From NCBI GenBank assembly GCA_016617855.1, contig JAECUM010009475.1:1-64000 (forward strand): 64,000 bases of DNA, in the 5' to 3' direction. Below are positions 1 through 12,544 of this stretch, in pieces. Under the pieces are notes generated by a model, which ran no database searches, had not been told where the DNA came from, and saw only the letters and a list, made by a program, of their open reading frames with translations. This stretch comes from Megalonaias nervosa. Its lineage: Eukaryota > Mollusca > Bivalvia > Unionida > Unionidae. The number at the start of each line of letters is the position of its first letter. Within the stretch, counting starts at the first letter, position 1. The position numbers and the translations under genes were made by a program.

Positions 1-300
1 GGGGGAGGAACTGCATATGAATTTATTAAACTTACCGTACAAAGAAATATAAATAAATACGAAATGGTTTTTTTGTGTGTGTGTGTTACGTATTAAAATA
101 TGCAACTTATGTATTGCATATCTTTGTATCCAGCATTAGTACGCATAGGGTACGAGGCCTAATTTTAGATTGGAGTTCATGGCTGTATGGCAATATAGCA
201 AATTATATAACAGTGAATTTTATACACCGTAAAACCTCTGCCTGTATCACTTCTCTTCTCATTGTATTGAAGACCTCTACAATTTAGCAAATTGCAGTTG
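1..300 (+). repeat. Dispersed repeat family F, unit 1 (runs off left edge)
   Basis: Bases 20-110 match units at about 525-690, 8770-8950 and 9475-9680 and, inverted, 22395-22520. The shared core reads roughly TTTATTAAACTTACC, then AATAAATACGAA, then a GTTACGTATTAAAATA-like block. Bases 170-195 also match 22565-22585. Coding potential is absent and the class of repeat is unknown. ORFs called here are chance. Confidence 0.6.
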
Positions 301-309
301 AGCATTTTG

Positions 310-310
<1 letters not shown>

Positions 311-354
<44 letters not shown>

Positions 355-370
355 TGTGAGAGAGAGAGAG

Positions 371-415
<45 letters not shown>
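311..415. repeat. Compound (TG)n/(GA)n microsatellite
   Basis: A (TG)n tract runs to about 353, followed by (GA)n, a short (TG)n and a second (GA)n. It lies between the two family F units, as (TA)n/(AG)n does in the 9-kb copy. The two ORFs across it are low-complexity translations. Confidence 0.95.
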
Positions 416-419
<4 letters not shown>

Positions 420-1010
420 TTATAATTCATATAAATATAGCCAACAACAAATGCCTCAGTATATACGTAATATTTCTTATCATGGAATACAATAGCGATA
501 AACTAGGCCAAACAGGCAAATTATTGATCATTTATCGTGATCACTGGGTATGTGTGCACAATACGTTTATGACTTTATTAAATTTGCCTGACTAAGAAAT
601 ATTAATAAATACGAACCATTCTTTGTCATGGATTAAAATAAACCCATGTTACATAAAATCATCTGTCAGTGAATACCAAAACCTCCCTGTAAACTTCACA
701 TCTCTAAAAAAATTATTTCACTCATTTGTGAATATCACATCACCCTCCCTAATACCAGAAAGTCCAGTGAATGAAGATATCGTGACTAACATTGATTGAT
801 TTAAATAATTCGGTATCCTGAACGTCCCACTAACAGGATGATATTTGTACTCAGAGAGAAAGAGGTATTTTAGAAGGAAATATAACTTTTAATTGTATTT
901 GGAGTTTATTTTTAATTTTTGTACCAGAAGTAGTATCGCTTACATTTTTTCTGCGTCTTTCTCTATTTTCTTCATTTTTCACCTCACATGCACTGTCAGT
1001 AAATAAATTA
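416..1010 (+). repeat. Family F, unit 2 plus 3' tail
   Basis: This segment aligns by eye with 9370-10075. Shared blocks include TTTATCGTGA(C/T)CACTG, the AATAAATACGAACC block, CATCTGACA/GTGAAT, GAAGATATCGTGACT, ATCCTGAACGTCCCA and AGGTATTTTAGAA, ending in a CACCTCAC-TGCACTGTCAG block. The order is the same in both copies, so this is a duplicated or dispersed unit, not chance similarity. Confidence 0.65.
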
Positions 1011-1752
1011 ACGAATTCCCAATTTTAAACAAAAGTCGTTCGATGGGACTTTTGGGAACTCACATGGTCATATCGCCAGCCCGCACTTGCTGGGATTGAT
1101 TGGGCAGTTACTACGCCACAGAGACATAAACAAGTCTACACAGAACTAATCTCACTGATTTCTGTTTGAAATCTGCTAATATTAAATGAAGTCATTACTT
1201 TTTTCAGAATTTTTGTCTTTAGGAAATTAAAGAATTCGGTTATCACCCACTTCTAAACGACATAGCCCCAAAATAATCTCTCTAATGTCTTGATTAGAAA
1301 GAAACATGTTTCTTGAAACAATTTGTGATAATGGTCTGAATCAGTTTTCATAAAAGACAAGGAAGAAATGTAACAAAGATCAGGCATCAGAATCAGAATG
1401 TGGATTTCAAATAATGCGTATCGAACGATAATCGCGGACTGAAGAGAACACATCAAGGAAGTGGGTAAAATTGTTTGCAAAAGTCGATGGCAAACGTCTG
1501 TTTCTGTGTGTACCCGGATGTGATAATTTTCCCAATTATTTAATGAGCAATTCTACTGACTTAAACGACAAAATCGATATGAAACAAGAAACATGTCTTT
1601 TTAAAACTTTTATCTCCTTTGAATAACATTGTAATTAATATATTGGTATGGGACTAATTGATTCTTTTTGATTTGTTTCTCATATCCCCCTAATTTATAA
1701 ATCCAACTTCCGTTTACGTCCAACCATGTATGATGCCAGGGTCATGAGTACA

Positions 1753-1753
<1 letters not shown>
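1011..1753. other. Unassigned AT-rich sequence
   Basis: No recognisable gene or repeat. The 75-residue minus-strand ORF at 1253-1480 shows no motif. Confidence 0.5.

Positions 1754-1830
<77 letters not shown>
1754..1830. repeat. (TA)n microsatellite
   Basis: About 77 bp of uninterrupted TA dinucleotides. Confidence 0.98.
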
Positions 1831-1832
<2 letters not shown>

Positions 1833-1950
1833 TATCTTTCGATGAGCGTTTATTGATTTTATCTCCGTCATTATGTAAACATACTCATGGGTGGAGTATT
1901 TAATGTACTTTCGTCCTCCCTTCGTTCATTCGTACGGACGTCTGTACATG

Positions 1951-1998
1951 CACGCGTACATACATACATACATACATACATACACGCGTACATACATA
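1951..1998. repeat. (TACA)n tetranucleotide array
   Basis: A short TACA array bracketed by two copies of an ACGCGTACATACATA motif. Confidence 0.85.
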
Positions 1999-3084
1999 GT
2001 GATTTTCTTTTCAAGATTAGAGTCTGGAAAAATTGTCTGCTAATACAAGAAATGCCAAGGGATAAATTACTGAACGAATATTTTCGTCCATGTAACTAAC
2101 CATGTCTTTACCTTATAAATTAATCAAACCACGCAAATCACAGAGCATAGTCGCAGATCAGAGCGACAACCTCAGTCAGTCTAGGCAGGATCAATTATTT
2201 AATGGGTAGGTGTAAATATAATATCGTGACCGTTAATTACGTCAATGATATAGATTGCATTTGTTCGCTGTTTGCATTTCCTAAGAATACCAAATACCCC
2301 CTGCTGAGCCACGCTTTTGAAAATAGAACCTACTACATCGTACCACCAAAATCGCTAAGCGGTGCTGACCTTGATAAACTATCTTTTCTATTTGTGACTT
2401 TGTCGTTTGGAGCGTTCTGATTTATAAAAATAGGGCGTGTAATATGTGTAATGAGTCATGTGTAGATTATCGAATTTTAACAAATGACAAAACATCATGC
2501 CAGTCTAGACCCGGTATTCTCAGAACAGAACAGAACTGAAAGTAAATCTCAGCCCCACACATAGCTGGCATATGAAAATACCACAACTAGTATGTTATTA
2601 AAAGAAGACGTCGATAACCTATGGAGATATAAATCATACCACCGGTCAACATTTACAATCAGAGCAAGAATAAACATTTGGAGGTTACATGAAATCATTT
2701 GGGTGCTCAAACATAACATTGTTATGTCAGAATGCAATGACTATCTTGAAGTGTACGGAAGCTGTAAATGAGAAAAATATTATATCACTACGAGAATGAA
2801 AAATGTCCGCCTCCATAAATAACACAATTGTATTCATTATTACAGTTGCAAATTTGTCCTTTTCTTTCTCAGAGTTTTGCGATTATTCGTAGTAAATAAG
2901 GCTTATAACTACACAATAGAGAGTTTACGGTAATAAAATGGTTTAGAAACATACCTCTTTCTTTGTGAAATATAGGACCAATGAATAAATAATGGTTTTC
3001 TTCCCCGATATCATTGTTATCACAATAATTATATTTTCCTTTTTCAAACGGTGTATTGTCCTTGGTTTCAAAAGGGAGTCTGCG
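1999..3084. other. Unassigned sequence
   Basis: No recognisable gene, SINE or inverted-repeat element; short ORFs only. Confidence 0.5.
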
Positions 3085-3266
3085 ATTGGAAGCAGGGCCG
3101 ACGGGGGGTGGGGGGTGGGGCAACCGGGGATATATCTCCGGGGGTTCGGGCCGAACAACACTTTTAATTTTATGAAAGAAAAATCTTGTTTGAGCAAGAA
3201 CTAGGAGAGGCCCGGGTGTTTCTTACCCCAGGGCCCGTGACTGCTCTCTACGGTCCTGATTGGAAG
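3085..3266. mobile_element. hAT-type MITE with perfect 8-bp TSD
   Basis: The element body is 3093-3258 (166 bp). It begins CAGGGCCG and its right end, read on the opposite strand, begins CAGGACCG: a short terminal inverted repeat of the CAGGG(C/T)CG type common in hAT elements. It is flanked on both sides by ATTGGAAG (3085-3092 and 3259-3266), a perfect 8-bp target-site duplication as hAT transposases make. The left half is strongly G-rich. It is too short to encode a transposase, so it is a non-autonomous derivative. Confidence 0.75.
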
Positions 3267-4265
3267 TCCTAAAGATTATCAATGGTAAATAAAGAATTCC
3301 TGGGAACATTAATAAGTAACTTTCCATGTTCAGGTCTTCTTTTAAAAAATGGTAGAATTTCACCTTGGAGGATAGAGTTACCTCTGATGCCCATTTTAGT
3401 ATTTAAAGGTCTTTAAAGTTTCTGTTATAATGCGTTGGGTTTCTTACGGATTATTAATAAATTCATAATACAGTAAATCAGGTCTCCCAACAGTCATTAG
3501 AGTGTTCATTGTGCTATTTCAGCCACCTATAAGTATCATCGTCAGCATTGATCTAGTAAAAATTTATTGGATAGAAGAGTCTAGATGGTTTAGCCCCTTT
3601 ACCATTAATAATAGACATCCAAAATCTTATCATTGGGAATCTGAAAATTATATCAATAGGTTTCCTTCGCAGATCTTACTAGAGCATGTAAGTGGGACTA
3701 TTTTTCCAAAGGTTTAGAATGTTTCGTAAGAATTCGATATGCAAATTTTTAACAATTTTGATACCTTCAAATCATCAAACTTTCACACCCATATAGTAAA
3801 ATGGGGTAATACAGATTGATCAAAAGATGCAACTGCAGGTTTGTGGTAAGATTCAAGTATCTGATTTTTCGGTAAAGCAGATGTAGGGCCTTTCTAGCCT
3901 GATCAACGTTGCATTTAATTGACTTATCAAACCTTTAATTTCTTTAAAAAAAATAACACAAACGTATTTAAATTCAGTACAAATGTCTATTAGATTATAG
4001 CTAATTGTAAATTCTGTTGAAGTCGAAAGCCAAGCACGCGCTCAAAGTCAGATGTGATGCTGAGAGTGTATTACGTCGTTGAAAATATGCAGACTAACCG
4101 AATAAAACTTAAGAAACCCGTCAACAGCGGCTATCCATGGGAAAATGCAAAACTGGCCTTTGTCGACAGATGACCTCTGTACACAGGTTTACATTCTGAA
4201 ATTGGTTTCTGAACAAATACTCACAGTAAATATCATTATCGTAGTTGTTGTAGCTGTTGTTGCTG

Positions 4266-4300
<35 letters not shown>

Positions 4301-5075
4301 GTTATCAAGATTATATTATGTGCATTATTCACCAAAATCATAAAATAAGTGCTTATGCTGTTCTCTCCCAAATTTATATTCCACACAAGATTACTGTATT
4401 AAGTTCACCTTAATCCATCCTATAAATTATATCATCACTGACCATCTTATTTCGTTTTGCGCACCATGACAATACAATTTCAGTATTGAGTAACAGTTGG
4501 CATATGAGCGTAAAACTGAAGGCTGGCTCTTCGTCGGCCGATTTGTGTAAGTTAGACATGGAAGCAGATCTTCACAATTTAGAAACAATGTTTAGATATA
4601 CCAGTTGTTCAGCTCTTCAAGATCAAAGAACATTTAGCGTATGTGAGAAGCCTGGATGAATATGAAATTAAACGAAGCCGTATATGGCTACATTTCGTGA
4701 CCCATGATCCAGAGAAAGTTCTAAATATTGAATGACTCATAACCTTCATGAAAAGGGATGTAAATCGTATCTCTTCTCTTGAGAGATAGGTTTACTTTAC
4801 GGATAAATAAATGAAGATATCTAACATACCTGTCACACTGATAGAACAGGCAACTTAAATTTCTGCTGAGACAACACAACTACCTTTCTCAAAATCCAGG
4901 CAAAGAATTGCTTCGACCATCTATCCTAATGACATATATTGGCTCACTTTCAATTTGCTATATTGACACCTTGTCATTACACTATTAAGGTGATTGGCGT
5001 ATGGTGAATACAAACGAGGTAAGAAAGGTCTGCACATCGAGTCACATGATATTCCTTTTCTAAACAATCCTTTCC
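3267..5075. other. Unassigned sequence with a (TTA)n tract
   Basis: No gene is recognised. A trinucleotide TTA/TAT tract of about 35 bp lies near 4266-4300. The rest is AT-rich with only short chance ORFs. Confidence 0.5.
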
Positions 5076-5558
5076 ATATGAAACCATCTTGTCTAGTCCA
5101 GGTTCCAATAACCCTATCTACACCTTGGCGTATCGAGCAGATATTTCTGTGCTTCGGGTCTGTGAATTTCATTCGATGCGGCGGTAAGCCACCGCATCCA
5201 ATCAAAATTAAGTTGTTCAAAGCTGAACACTGTTTCTACGTGATCGAGAGAAGGGGAGCAAACGACTTGAATGGACTGATAAACAAGCAGTTTTCCAGTG
5301 CCGATCCGTGTTTGCACAAATACATAGTCATTCTTTCTATGGTAAACTTACAAAGTATCATTTTTAGGTCAATTGTCACCACCGTTTTCGACCGATGTAC
5401 AGTGCACCACGCTATTGGTTAGTTGGTATTACATATTAAGGGAGGCAACACATGAAATCCAACAGATGTCACTAGGACAAAGCACCAATATAGCTGTTCG
5501 ATCCGCCAAGGTGTAGATAGGGTTACGGGAACCTTGGCTAACGAAGATGATATGAAAC
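5076..5558 (-). mobile_element. Inverted-repeat element with RecQ-helicase-like fragment, copy 1 (9-bp TSD)
   Basis: The body is 5085-5549 (465 bp), flanked by perfect 9-bp direct repeats ATATGAAAC (5076-5084, 5550-5558). The termini are inverted repeats of about 50 bp starting CATCTT and containing AACCCTATCTACACCTTGGC. The interior reads on the minus strand as a broken helicase-like peptide (GTGKLLVYQ, QVVCSP, LDHV), homologous to the copies at 27 and 60 kb. The 9-bp TSD suggests a Mutator-like transposase, but none is encoded here. The open frame is interrupted in this copy and its upstream part is degraded. The plus-strand 142-residue ORF at 4994-5422 is a shadow of the element. Confidence 0.8.
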
Positions 5559-5662
5559 AAACTTTTGAACGGTCACTGTCTATACGCGGCAGTGACCACC
5601 TAAGGAAGGATAAATCATTGTTTGGTTAGGAGGCATGTGACAGTTTTATTTATTTATTTGTG

Positions 5663-5664
<2 letters not shown>

Positions 5665-5712
<48 letters not shown>
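5665..5712. repeat. (TG)n microsatellite
   Basis: About 24 TG dinucleotides. Confidence 0.97.
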
Positions 5713-5714
<2 letters not shown>

Positions 5715-6059
5715 CTTCTTAAGTTTGAGCCGTTATTATTAAACAAAACTGGATGACACGACCTTCAAAATAGTAGTGCCTGCAATGGCTGACCGTCAAC
5801 TGCCCAAATTAGAAGCGTGCAGATGAAGATAAACGACATTAAATTCTGAATTAAGACTTTTATTGGAACAATTCAAACCGGCTGAATCGTTCCATCAAAC
5901 CGAAGGAAAATCATATAGGAAATGGAAAACATTACTTGTTAACGCCACCACTCAGACACTAGTAAAGAAGTTTACTTGCGTACCGAATGTGGATTAGTCT
6001 GAAACGTGTGCCGGGACCATGAGGATTATGACATATGTTGTCCTGATCTGAATATTAGA
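5713..6059. other. Unassigned sequence
   Basis: Nothing recognisable. Confidence 0.5.
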
Positions 6060-8110
6060 CTCTTTGACTTAAATTTTTTTAAAGGAGGTCGTATGGACAA
6101 ATAAATGTCTCTGACAAGTCAGTCTTAATGCAAAGTGAGATGCAACAGATTGCTGGGTAAGGACGTCGTATGGACAAGTAAATGTCTCGGACAAATCAGT
6201 GAGATACAACATATGGCTAGTAAAGACGTCGTCTCCTATTATCAAATTATAAATGATGCCCCATTATCTCTGGCACTGAGATCTGGCCATGGAGAGTTTC
6301 AACAGCTTCAAATATTTAATGACATGCATGTGGTATTTACACCTGACAATGCCGAGGTAAAAAAAAAAAATGTCAGTTTAAAAGATCCTGTTCCTGGGTT
6401 ATGAGAATAGATGCAATATATACGCTACGCTGACACTCAAGGACATATTATATTTCAGGAAATATTAGGAATTATCAACTCCCATGATTTATATGCTCAT
6501 GTCCGGCTCGTAAGATCCCTGAAACGATATGTCTGTCGGCTGTCTTGAGAATCTCTCAAGCATGAAATTACCTAATTGACAGAAAAAACTTCGTATTTGC
6601 TTATTACAATAACTATACTGTATCAGTCAAACATTATAAATTAAAAAAAAAATTAGTTATTCAATATGCCATGACAAGTTAATTGGTAACGTAGATACTC
6701 GAAACCATAAACCTGGAAATTGTCAACTTCAATTTTTCAATGAACTTCTCAAATAAGGTTTTAAAATCGCATTTGATGACCTAAACTTTAATAAATCAGG
6801 AGACATGATTAAAACCTGCTTACCCTGGATTTTAATAATGCAGGGAATAAAGCTTGCATTAGAAGCAGTGCTTGGTTTTCAAACATAGCAGATTATCAAA
6901 ATTTAAATTGATCTACCCCATTATGTGTTCCTTCCTATTTTATTATAAACCTAAATACTATGATTTGAGTGAACATGTCGCGTTTAATTTGCATCTTAAT
7001 GGAATAAAATTTTAATGAAAAAGCCATGTATCGATGATTAAACAGGAAGCGAGCTCGTTATACATATATACATGTATTTATAAACTAGAGCGCGATGGTG
7101 TAGGGAAATTTCTCATCAGGCAAAAATATAATTTAAAGATAATAATATGATTAATATATTTAGACTTGAAGCCAAGAAGGAGAGAAAGTATTCGCTGTAG
7201 CATGAGAAAGAGGGTGCAAAAGATTTCAGGTAGAAAAGATTTCAGGTAGAACGCTGACGCATAGCAGAGGTAATACATTGATCTATTTCAAAGTCATATT
7301 TTATGAAATCATTCGGAACATATAAGTAACGAGAAAAAATTTTAATGACAGGATATTTTGGGCTTAACTGATAAATGAAAAATATCTTGGATTAAAATGA
7401 AGCTCATAAATTACACGTGCTTGCAATTACTTAAAACTTTGAAAGCAGTTAAATTCCTTATTGGTTCAATAATCCTATTTCGTGGGCATTCTCAAACATG
7501 TATTTAGCAGAATTTTGCATAAGATGCACACATTCCTAGGTAATAATGATGTCTGACGGCGCTAGCTTTTACTGAAATATAGTCAATTTGCAATCTTTCT
7601 AGTCAACGCTTGACAATTTCTTCTCGGCATAAACGCTAACGTTATACATAATTACAACCGTTGCCTTGTTGAATCTTTGGAAAGCAACTAGCTCTCGTTT
7701 TTTGACCACGATATAGCCAGTAATGAGTGAAAAGTGCCATTAAAAGAAATAAAGGAGAAAAAGCAAATAATAACAATATAAATAGTTTATTTCAGGTCAT
7801 CGGAAATTCTTTGTGAAGGTCGATGAGCCTACGATCTCACATTTTACTCAGTTGTGAAGTTCGGTGAGCCTACGATCTTACATTTTACTCAGTTGTGAAG
7901 GTCGGTGAGCCTACGATCTCACATTTTACTCAGCTGAAATCCTTTCTACATCACAAATACAAAGTTCATCCGACGATACTATCCTGTGACGCGTGGGTTC
8001 AGTTAACCCCACGCGAAAAGTAATATCTCCTCACACATGTAATTGCTGACTCATCATTTTCAAAAAACTCTTTCCAAAGTTTGGTTAGACTGCTTGTAAA
8101 CCTCCTTCAC
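6060..8110 (+). repeat. Large dispersed repeat family C, copy A
   Basis: About 2 kb aligns by eye with 17290-20770. Landmarks include GACGTCGTCTCCTATTATCAAAT, then CCCCATTATCTCTGGCAC, GGCCATGGAGAGTTTCAACA, ATTTAAAGATAATAATATGA, CAGGATATTTTGGGCTT, TAATGATGTCTGACGGCGCT, CCGTTGCCTTGTTGAATCTT and CTCTTTCCAAAGTTTGGTTA. The downstream half also matches 23240-23860. Only short blocks look ORF-like (6135-6404) and no transposase is recognised, so it is either a non-autonomous element or a repeatedly duplicated genomic block. Confidence 0.7.
7813..7935. repeat. Three 41-bp tandem repeats inside family C copy A
   Basis: Units begin at 7813, 7854 and 7895 (GTGAAGGTCGATGAGCCTAC and variants). Copies B and C of family C have a single unit, so this is a local expansion. 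Confidence 0.9.
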
Positions 8111-8140
8111 ACACACACACAGACACACACACACACACCG

Positions 8141-8172
<32 letters not shown>
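8108..8172. repeat. (CA)n followed by (TCA)n
   Basis: A CA-rich tract to about 8138 is followed by (TCA)n at 8141-8172. The CA tract sits where copies B and C of family C also carry CA tracts, so it belongs to that repeat. Confidence 0.9.
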
Positions 8173-8570
8173 GGTCTTAAACTATGTAACAGAAAGAAGC
8201 AAATATATCCCATGAATACAAAGTGAAAATTCAAAAGACACTTAGTTTTGTGAATCAAATCTCAAACAATCATAAATGTTCTATATCAAGTTGAAAAGTA
8301 TATATATTTTTCTGAATGATATCCAATAGTCTTGAATGTGCTGATGTACCAATAGTTTTGAATGAGTTGATATACCACAATGATAAAATCTAGAATATCT
8401 TTGAATGAGTAATCAATAATCTTACAGTAGTGTTTCAGTCCAAAACGTCATTGAGCACTTTGTAATTGTAATGAATAATTTAAATGATTCCTCTCAGATT
8501 ATATTTTACCACAACTACTATTATTCAACATTGTTCAATAATTACTACTCACAAGATAATTGGATAGAAA
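8173..8570 (+). repeat. Dispersed repeat family E, copy 1
   Basis: Begins GGTCTTAAACTATGTAACAG and shares ATACAAAGTGAAAATT, AGACACTTAG, GTGAATCAAATCTCAAAC and ATGTTCTATATCAAG with copies at 11256-11870 and 48591-49860. It also shares a TTGAGCACTTTGTAAT block. It has no coding capacity; a solo LTR is one possible origin. Confidence 0.6.
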
Positions 8571-8769
8571 ACTATCCACCTAAGTAAGAGTCACAGTTTT
8601 GACGATGATCACAGCCACACAGCCATAAACTCCAATAAAATAAATTTTAAAAACCCCTAAAAAACCCACTAGGCATTTTATCCTATTCGTACTAATGCTG
8701 CATAAAAAAGATCTGGGCCAAACACGTTCACTGACTCTTTCATCATTTACTCCAACTTTACTGACCCCA

Positions 8770-8960
8770 GCGATTGATAATTTATCGTGACCAGTTGCGA
8801 GCGGGGGTGGGAGTGCATATGACTCCATTAAATTTACCTTAAGAAGAAATATATCAATAAATACGAAATCTTTTAGTCACGGATTTAAATAAACAATCTC
8901 TGTATTGAATCATCTGACAATGAATGAATACAGACATCACTGTAAAACCTATTGAATCTT
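8770..8960 (+). repeat. Family F, unit 1 of the 9-kb copy
   Basis: Shares TTATCGTGACCAGT, GTGCATATGACT, AATAAATACGAAAT and CATCTGACAATGAAT with the other family F units and runs directly into the tandem array that follows. Confidence 0.65.
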
Positions 8961-9177
8961 CTGAGAATGAATACAGACACTTACTGTAAAACCTATTGAC
9001 TCATCTGACAATGAATACAGAGGCACTTACTGTAAAACCTATTGAATCATCTAAGAATGAATACAGACACCACTGTAAAACCTACTGACTCATCTGACAA
9101 TGAATATAGACACTTACTGTATAACCTATTGAAAATCATCTAAGAATGAATACAGACACCACTGTAAAACCTATTCA
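8911..9177. repeat. About five tandem units of 45-60 bp
   Basis: The units repeat CATCTGACAATGAATACAGA followed by CACTGTAAAACCTATTGA. They look like an expansion of the family F segment that occurs once at 660-705. Confidence 0.9.
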
Positions 9178-9187
9178 ATGGATGGAT

Positions 9188-9188
<1 letters not shown>

Positions 9189-9247
<59 letters not shown>

Positions 9248-9291
9248 TTATATATATATACTGCCTGCTATATACTCACTACTATATTTCC

Positions 9292-9357
<66 letters not shown>
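9189..9357. repeat. (TA)n and (AG)n compound microsatellite
   Basis: (TA)n at about 9189-9246, a short spacer, more TA, then (AG)n to about 9357. ORFs across it are low complexity. Confidence 0.97.
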
Positions 9358-9360
<3 letters not shown>

Positions 9361-9474
9361 ATTTGAGTTAAAATGCATGCAGTATAATAAATAGCAAATG
9401 CCCTTGTGTATACGTATGTTTTTTTATGTTAGAAACAGCTGACTAACTCTGAGATCACATATACAATGGCCCTA

Positions 9475-10075
9475 GCGAATGATCATTTATCGTGACCACT
9501 GAGTAGGTGTGCACAATCCGTTCATGACTTTATTAAATTTATCTGACTAAGAAATATGAATAAATACGAACCTTTTGGTGTAATGGATTAAAATAAACCA
9601 TCGCTACATGAAATCATCTGACAATGAAACTCATCACCACTGTAAAACCTATGTCTGCTTGACATCACTTGTAATTTTATTTCAATACCCTTCTAATATC
9701 ACAGCACAATCCTCTACATCAGGAGATCTCAGTCAATGAAGATATCGTGACTCTGTAATATTGATTGATTAAAATAGGTTTAAATTTCGTATCCTGAACG
9801 TCCCAGTATTAGCAAGCTTTCGCCAGTTTTCTTCAACTTGTTTTTACAAATAAAAGACAAACTATCAACCTTATTCAGACAAGATCCATGATCACAACGT
9901 CAAAATCAAATAAATAAAGAAGGAGGTATTTTAGAACTAAATATCGCTTTTAATTTTATATCGGGATTTATTCTCACTTCTCGTAACAAAAGATGTATGA
10001 ACCATCTTTTTCTTCGTCTTTCTCGTTTTCATTTTTTCTTCTTCATTTCTCACCTCACTTGCACTGTCAGGATCA
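9475..10075 (+). repeat. Family F, unit 2 plus tail (9-kb copy)
   Basis: Collinear with 525-1010: same unit, same GAAGATATCGTGACT block and same C/T-rich tail ending CACTTGCACTGTCAG. An extra stretch of about 100 bp (9815-9915) is absent from the copy near the left edge. Confidence 0.65.
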
Positions 10076-11255
10076 AATTGATATGTATGAAATGTGTGGA
10101 AGGGAAGGGATTTACTTTCTTTTTTGTATATAAGTTTTGTTGCATGGTTTGTTGGAAGTTTATTTTGTAACACGTTATTTTGTTTATGAAGTGATCGCGC
10201 TTTTTTGGTTATAGAAAAGAAAAGTGTTTTCTGTAGTAGCCATATGAGAAAGTTTTACAATCGCATAACGAAGAGTGCGTTAGAAGATTAAGTAAAAGAA
10301 AGCATACTTACAGAAGGGATAGGAAACTGTTACCTACGCTGCCTCGTAAGTTTATGCTTATTTCCATAATATACACAGCGATGAAAGAAGTTGAATGGAA
10401 GAAATTAAAATAAGTGCATAACCATGAACAGTAACTTGAGGCGAAGATGAAACATAAGTATATCTATTAAATATGGAAATTATAGCAGGCAAGTAGGGCA
10501 AGTTGTTTCTGACATTAGATTTCAAAACTGTAGCGTATTTTTTTAAAAAAAACTAAATGAGTTAATGTTATCAAATGTTTATAAATCATGGTTCATGAAT
10601 CAAATATACTAGACCCAGATGTTCGCGCTGTTCTTTAATCAATGAAAATACACATTAGCAGCAGCAGTAACACCAATAAAGCATTTAAGATGCGTGATGA
10701 TATTAACTGTGAAGCATCTAATGCTATTTATTTTATTAATTTAAATAAAAACGAAATATGTTGAACAAACTCGTCAGCAAGTGTCTAAATGTTTGACCAA
10801 ATATAGATTGGATATAAATAGCATTATTAATCCATCTTCATAATATCATGTCTCCACATACTTTAATGACGCCTTCCAAATGCAAAAGAGTTTTCATTTA
10901 AGGCAATTGATATTGTTAATCCAGTAATGGAACATCTGTTAATAGAAACATATTAGATTCACCGTATGGATACTGCCAATATTATTATGTTATATATTCT
11001 ACGATTATTTATCAATTTGATTGATAAATTAATTGTATTTGGTCATTTCTGTTGTTATTGGTGTTGGTCAGAAGCACATTCTCAGTAACTGGTTGGGCTG
11101 AACCAGCTGTAAAGAATTATGCTCGCAATGACGTATGTACTTCTCGAGGAAAACCCATTTAACGAAACTGGCCTTTATTTTCCTTTTTTATAATATCTTA
11201 TCGTCACATTTACATCATGAAAGAGATTAAAATGTCTCCACATGAATATATATAG
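10076..11255. other. Unassigned AT-rich sequence
   Basis: No gene or repeat recognised. Confidence 0.5.
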
Positions 11256-11990
11256 TTACCACTCCAGGTCTTAAATTATTTAACAGTAAGGATGTGAAAC
11301 AACGAATTTAAGAAAAATCAACAAGGAATTGATTTCTCTTCAATATAAAATAAAAATTCTTACAGTATTGTGAATTAAATTTTTACAAAATCCTACATGT
11401 TCTATCACAAGTCCCGAATATAGAATAGTCTTGATAAATTCCAATAGTCATGAATGTCCTGATGTAACACAATCATGCAATCCTCAGTATCTTTAAATCC
11501 AAAGCAACGTATTAGTAAAAAAGTCAATGGACACTTTAGTTATTCCAATGAATATTTTAAATAAACAATTCCACTCGAATTATATCTGACAGACTGATAT
11601 AAAACAGGAATGAATTATTTGTTTATGAAATTCCTATTTATGCAAATTTTTACTTGAACTACATCGTAACAGAATGTGAAGATTTCCAATGGAAAAAAAC
11701 TTAGTCTAACTATAAACAAGACTAACCATGAACTCGTGCTGCATAAACATTCAGTTTACAACGTATAATCATAGACACAAATGAGGTATGTAAACCTTCT
11801 GTGTACAACATACAATCATGGAGAAATGTTAAGCAAACAATAAATACATATAACACCTCCCATATAAATTAAATACTTTCCTTTATAAAGAAAAAGAGTT
11901 ATACAATAAAGCTTTCTTTTACATAGTTGTCAAATACGTATATGATATTAAAACAATTAAAATTACATAGGATCATGTGTTATGAACGAC
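11256..11990 (+). repeat. Dispersed repeat family E, copy 2
   Basis: Matches 48591-49860 over several blocks: GGTCTTAAATTATTTAACAG, ATTGTGAATTAAAT, CCTACATGTTCTATCAC, CATAGACACAAATG/GAGAAATGTTA, and CATATAACACC near 11849. It lies directly downstream, in the sense of the minus-strand element, of the decayed retrotransposon that starts at 12036, so it could be that element's 3' untranslated region and LTR. No second LTR was found near 17 kb. Confidence 0.55.
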
Positions 11991-12035
11991 ACTCAGCTTA
12001 ATAACACAAGATATACACACAACAAAGCAATATAG

Positions 12036-12544
<509 letters not shown>

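Noticed and set aside
8900..9180. CRISPR-like spacing of repeats
   Set aside because: Units are contiguous tandem repeats without unique spacers, in a eukaryotic sequence.
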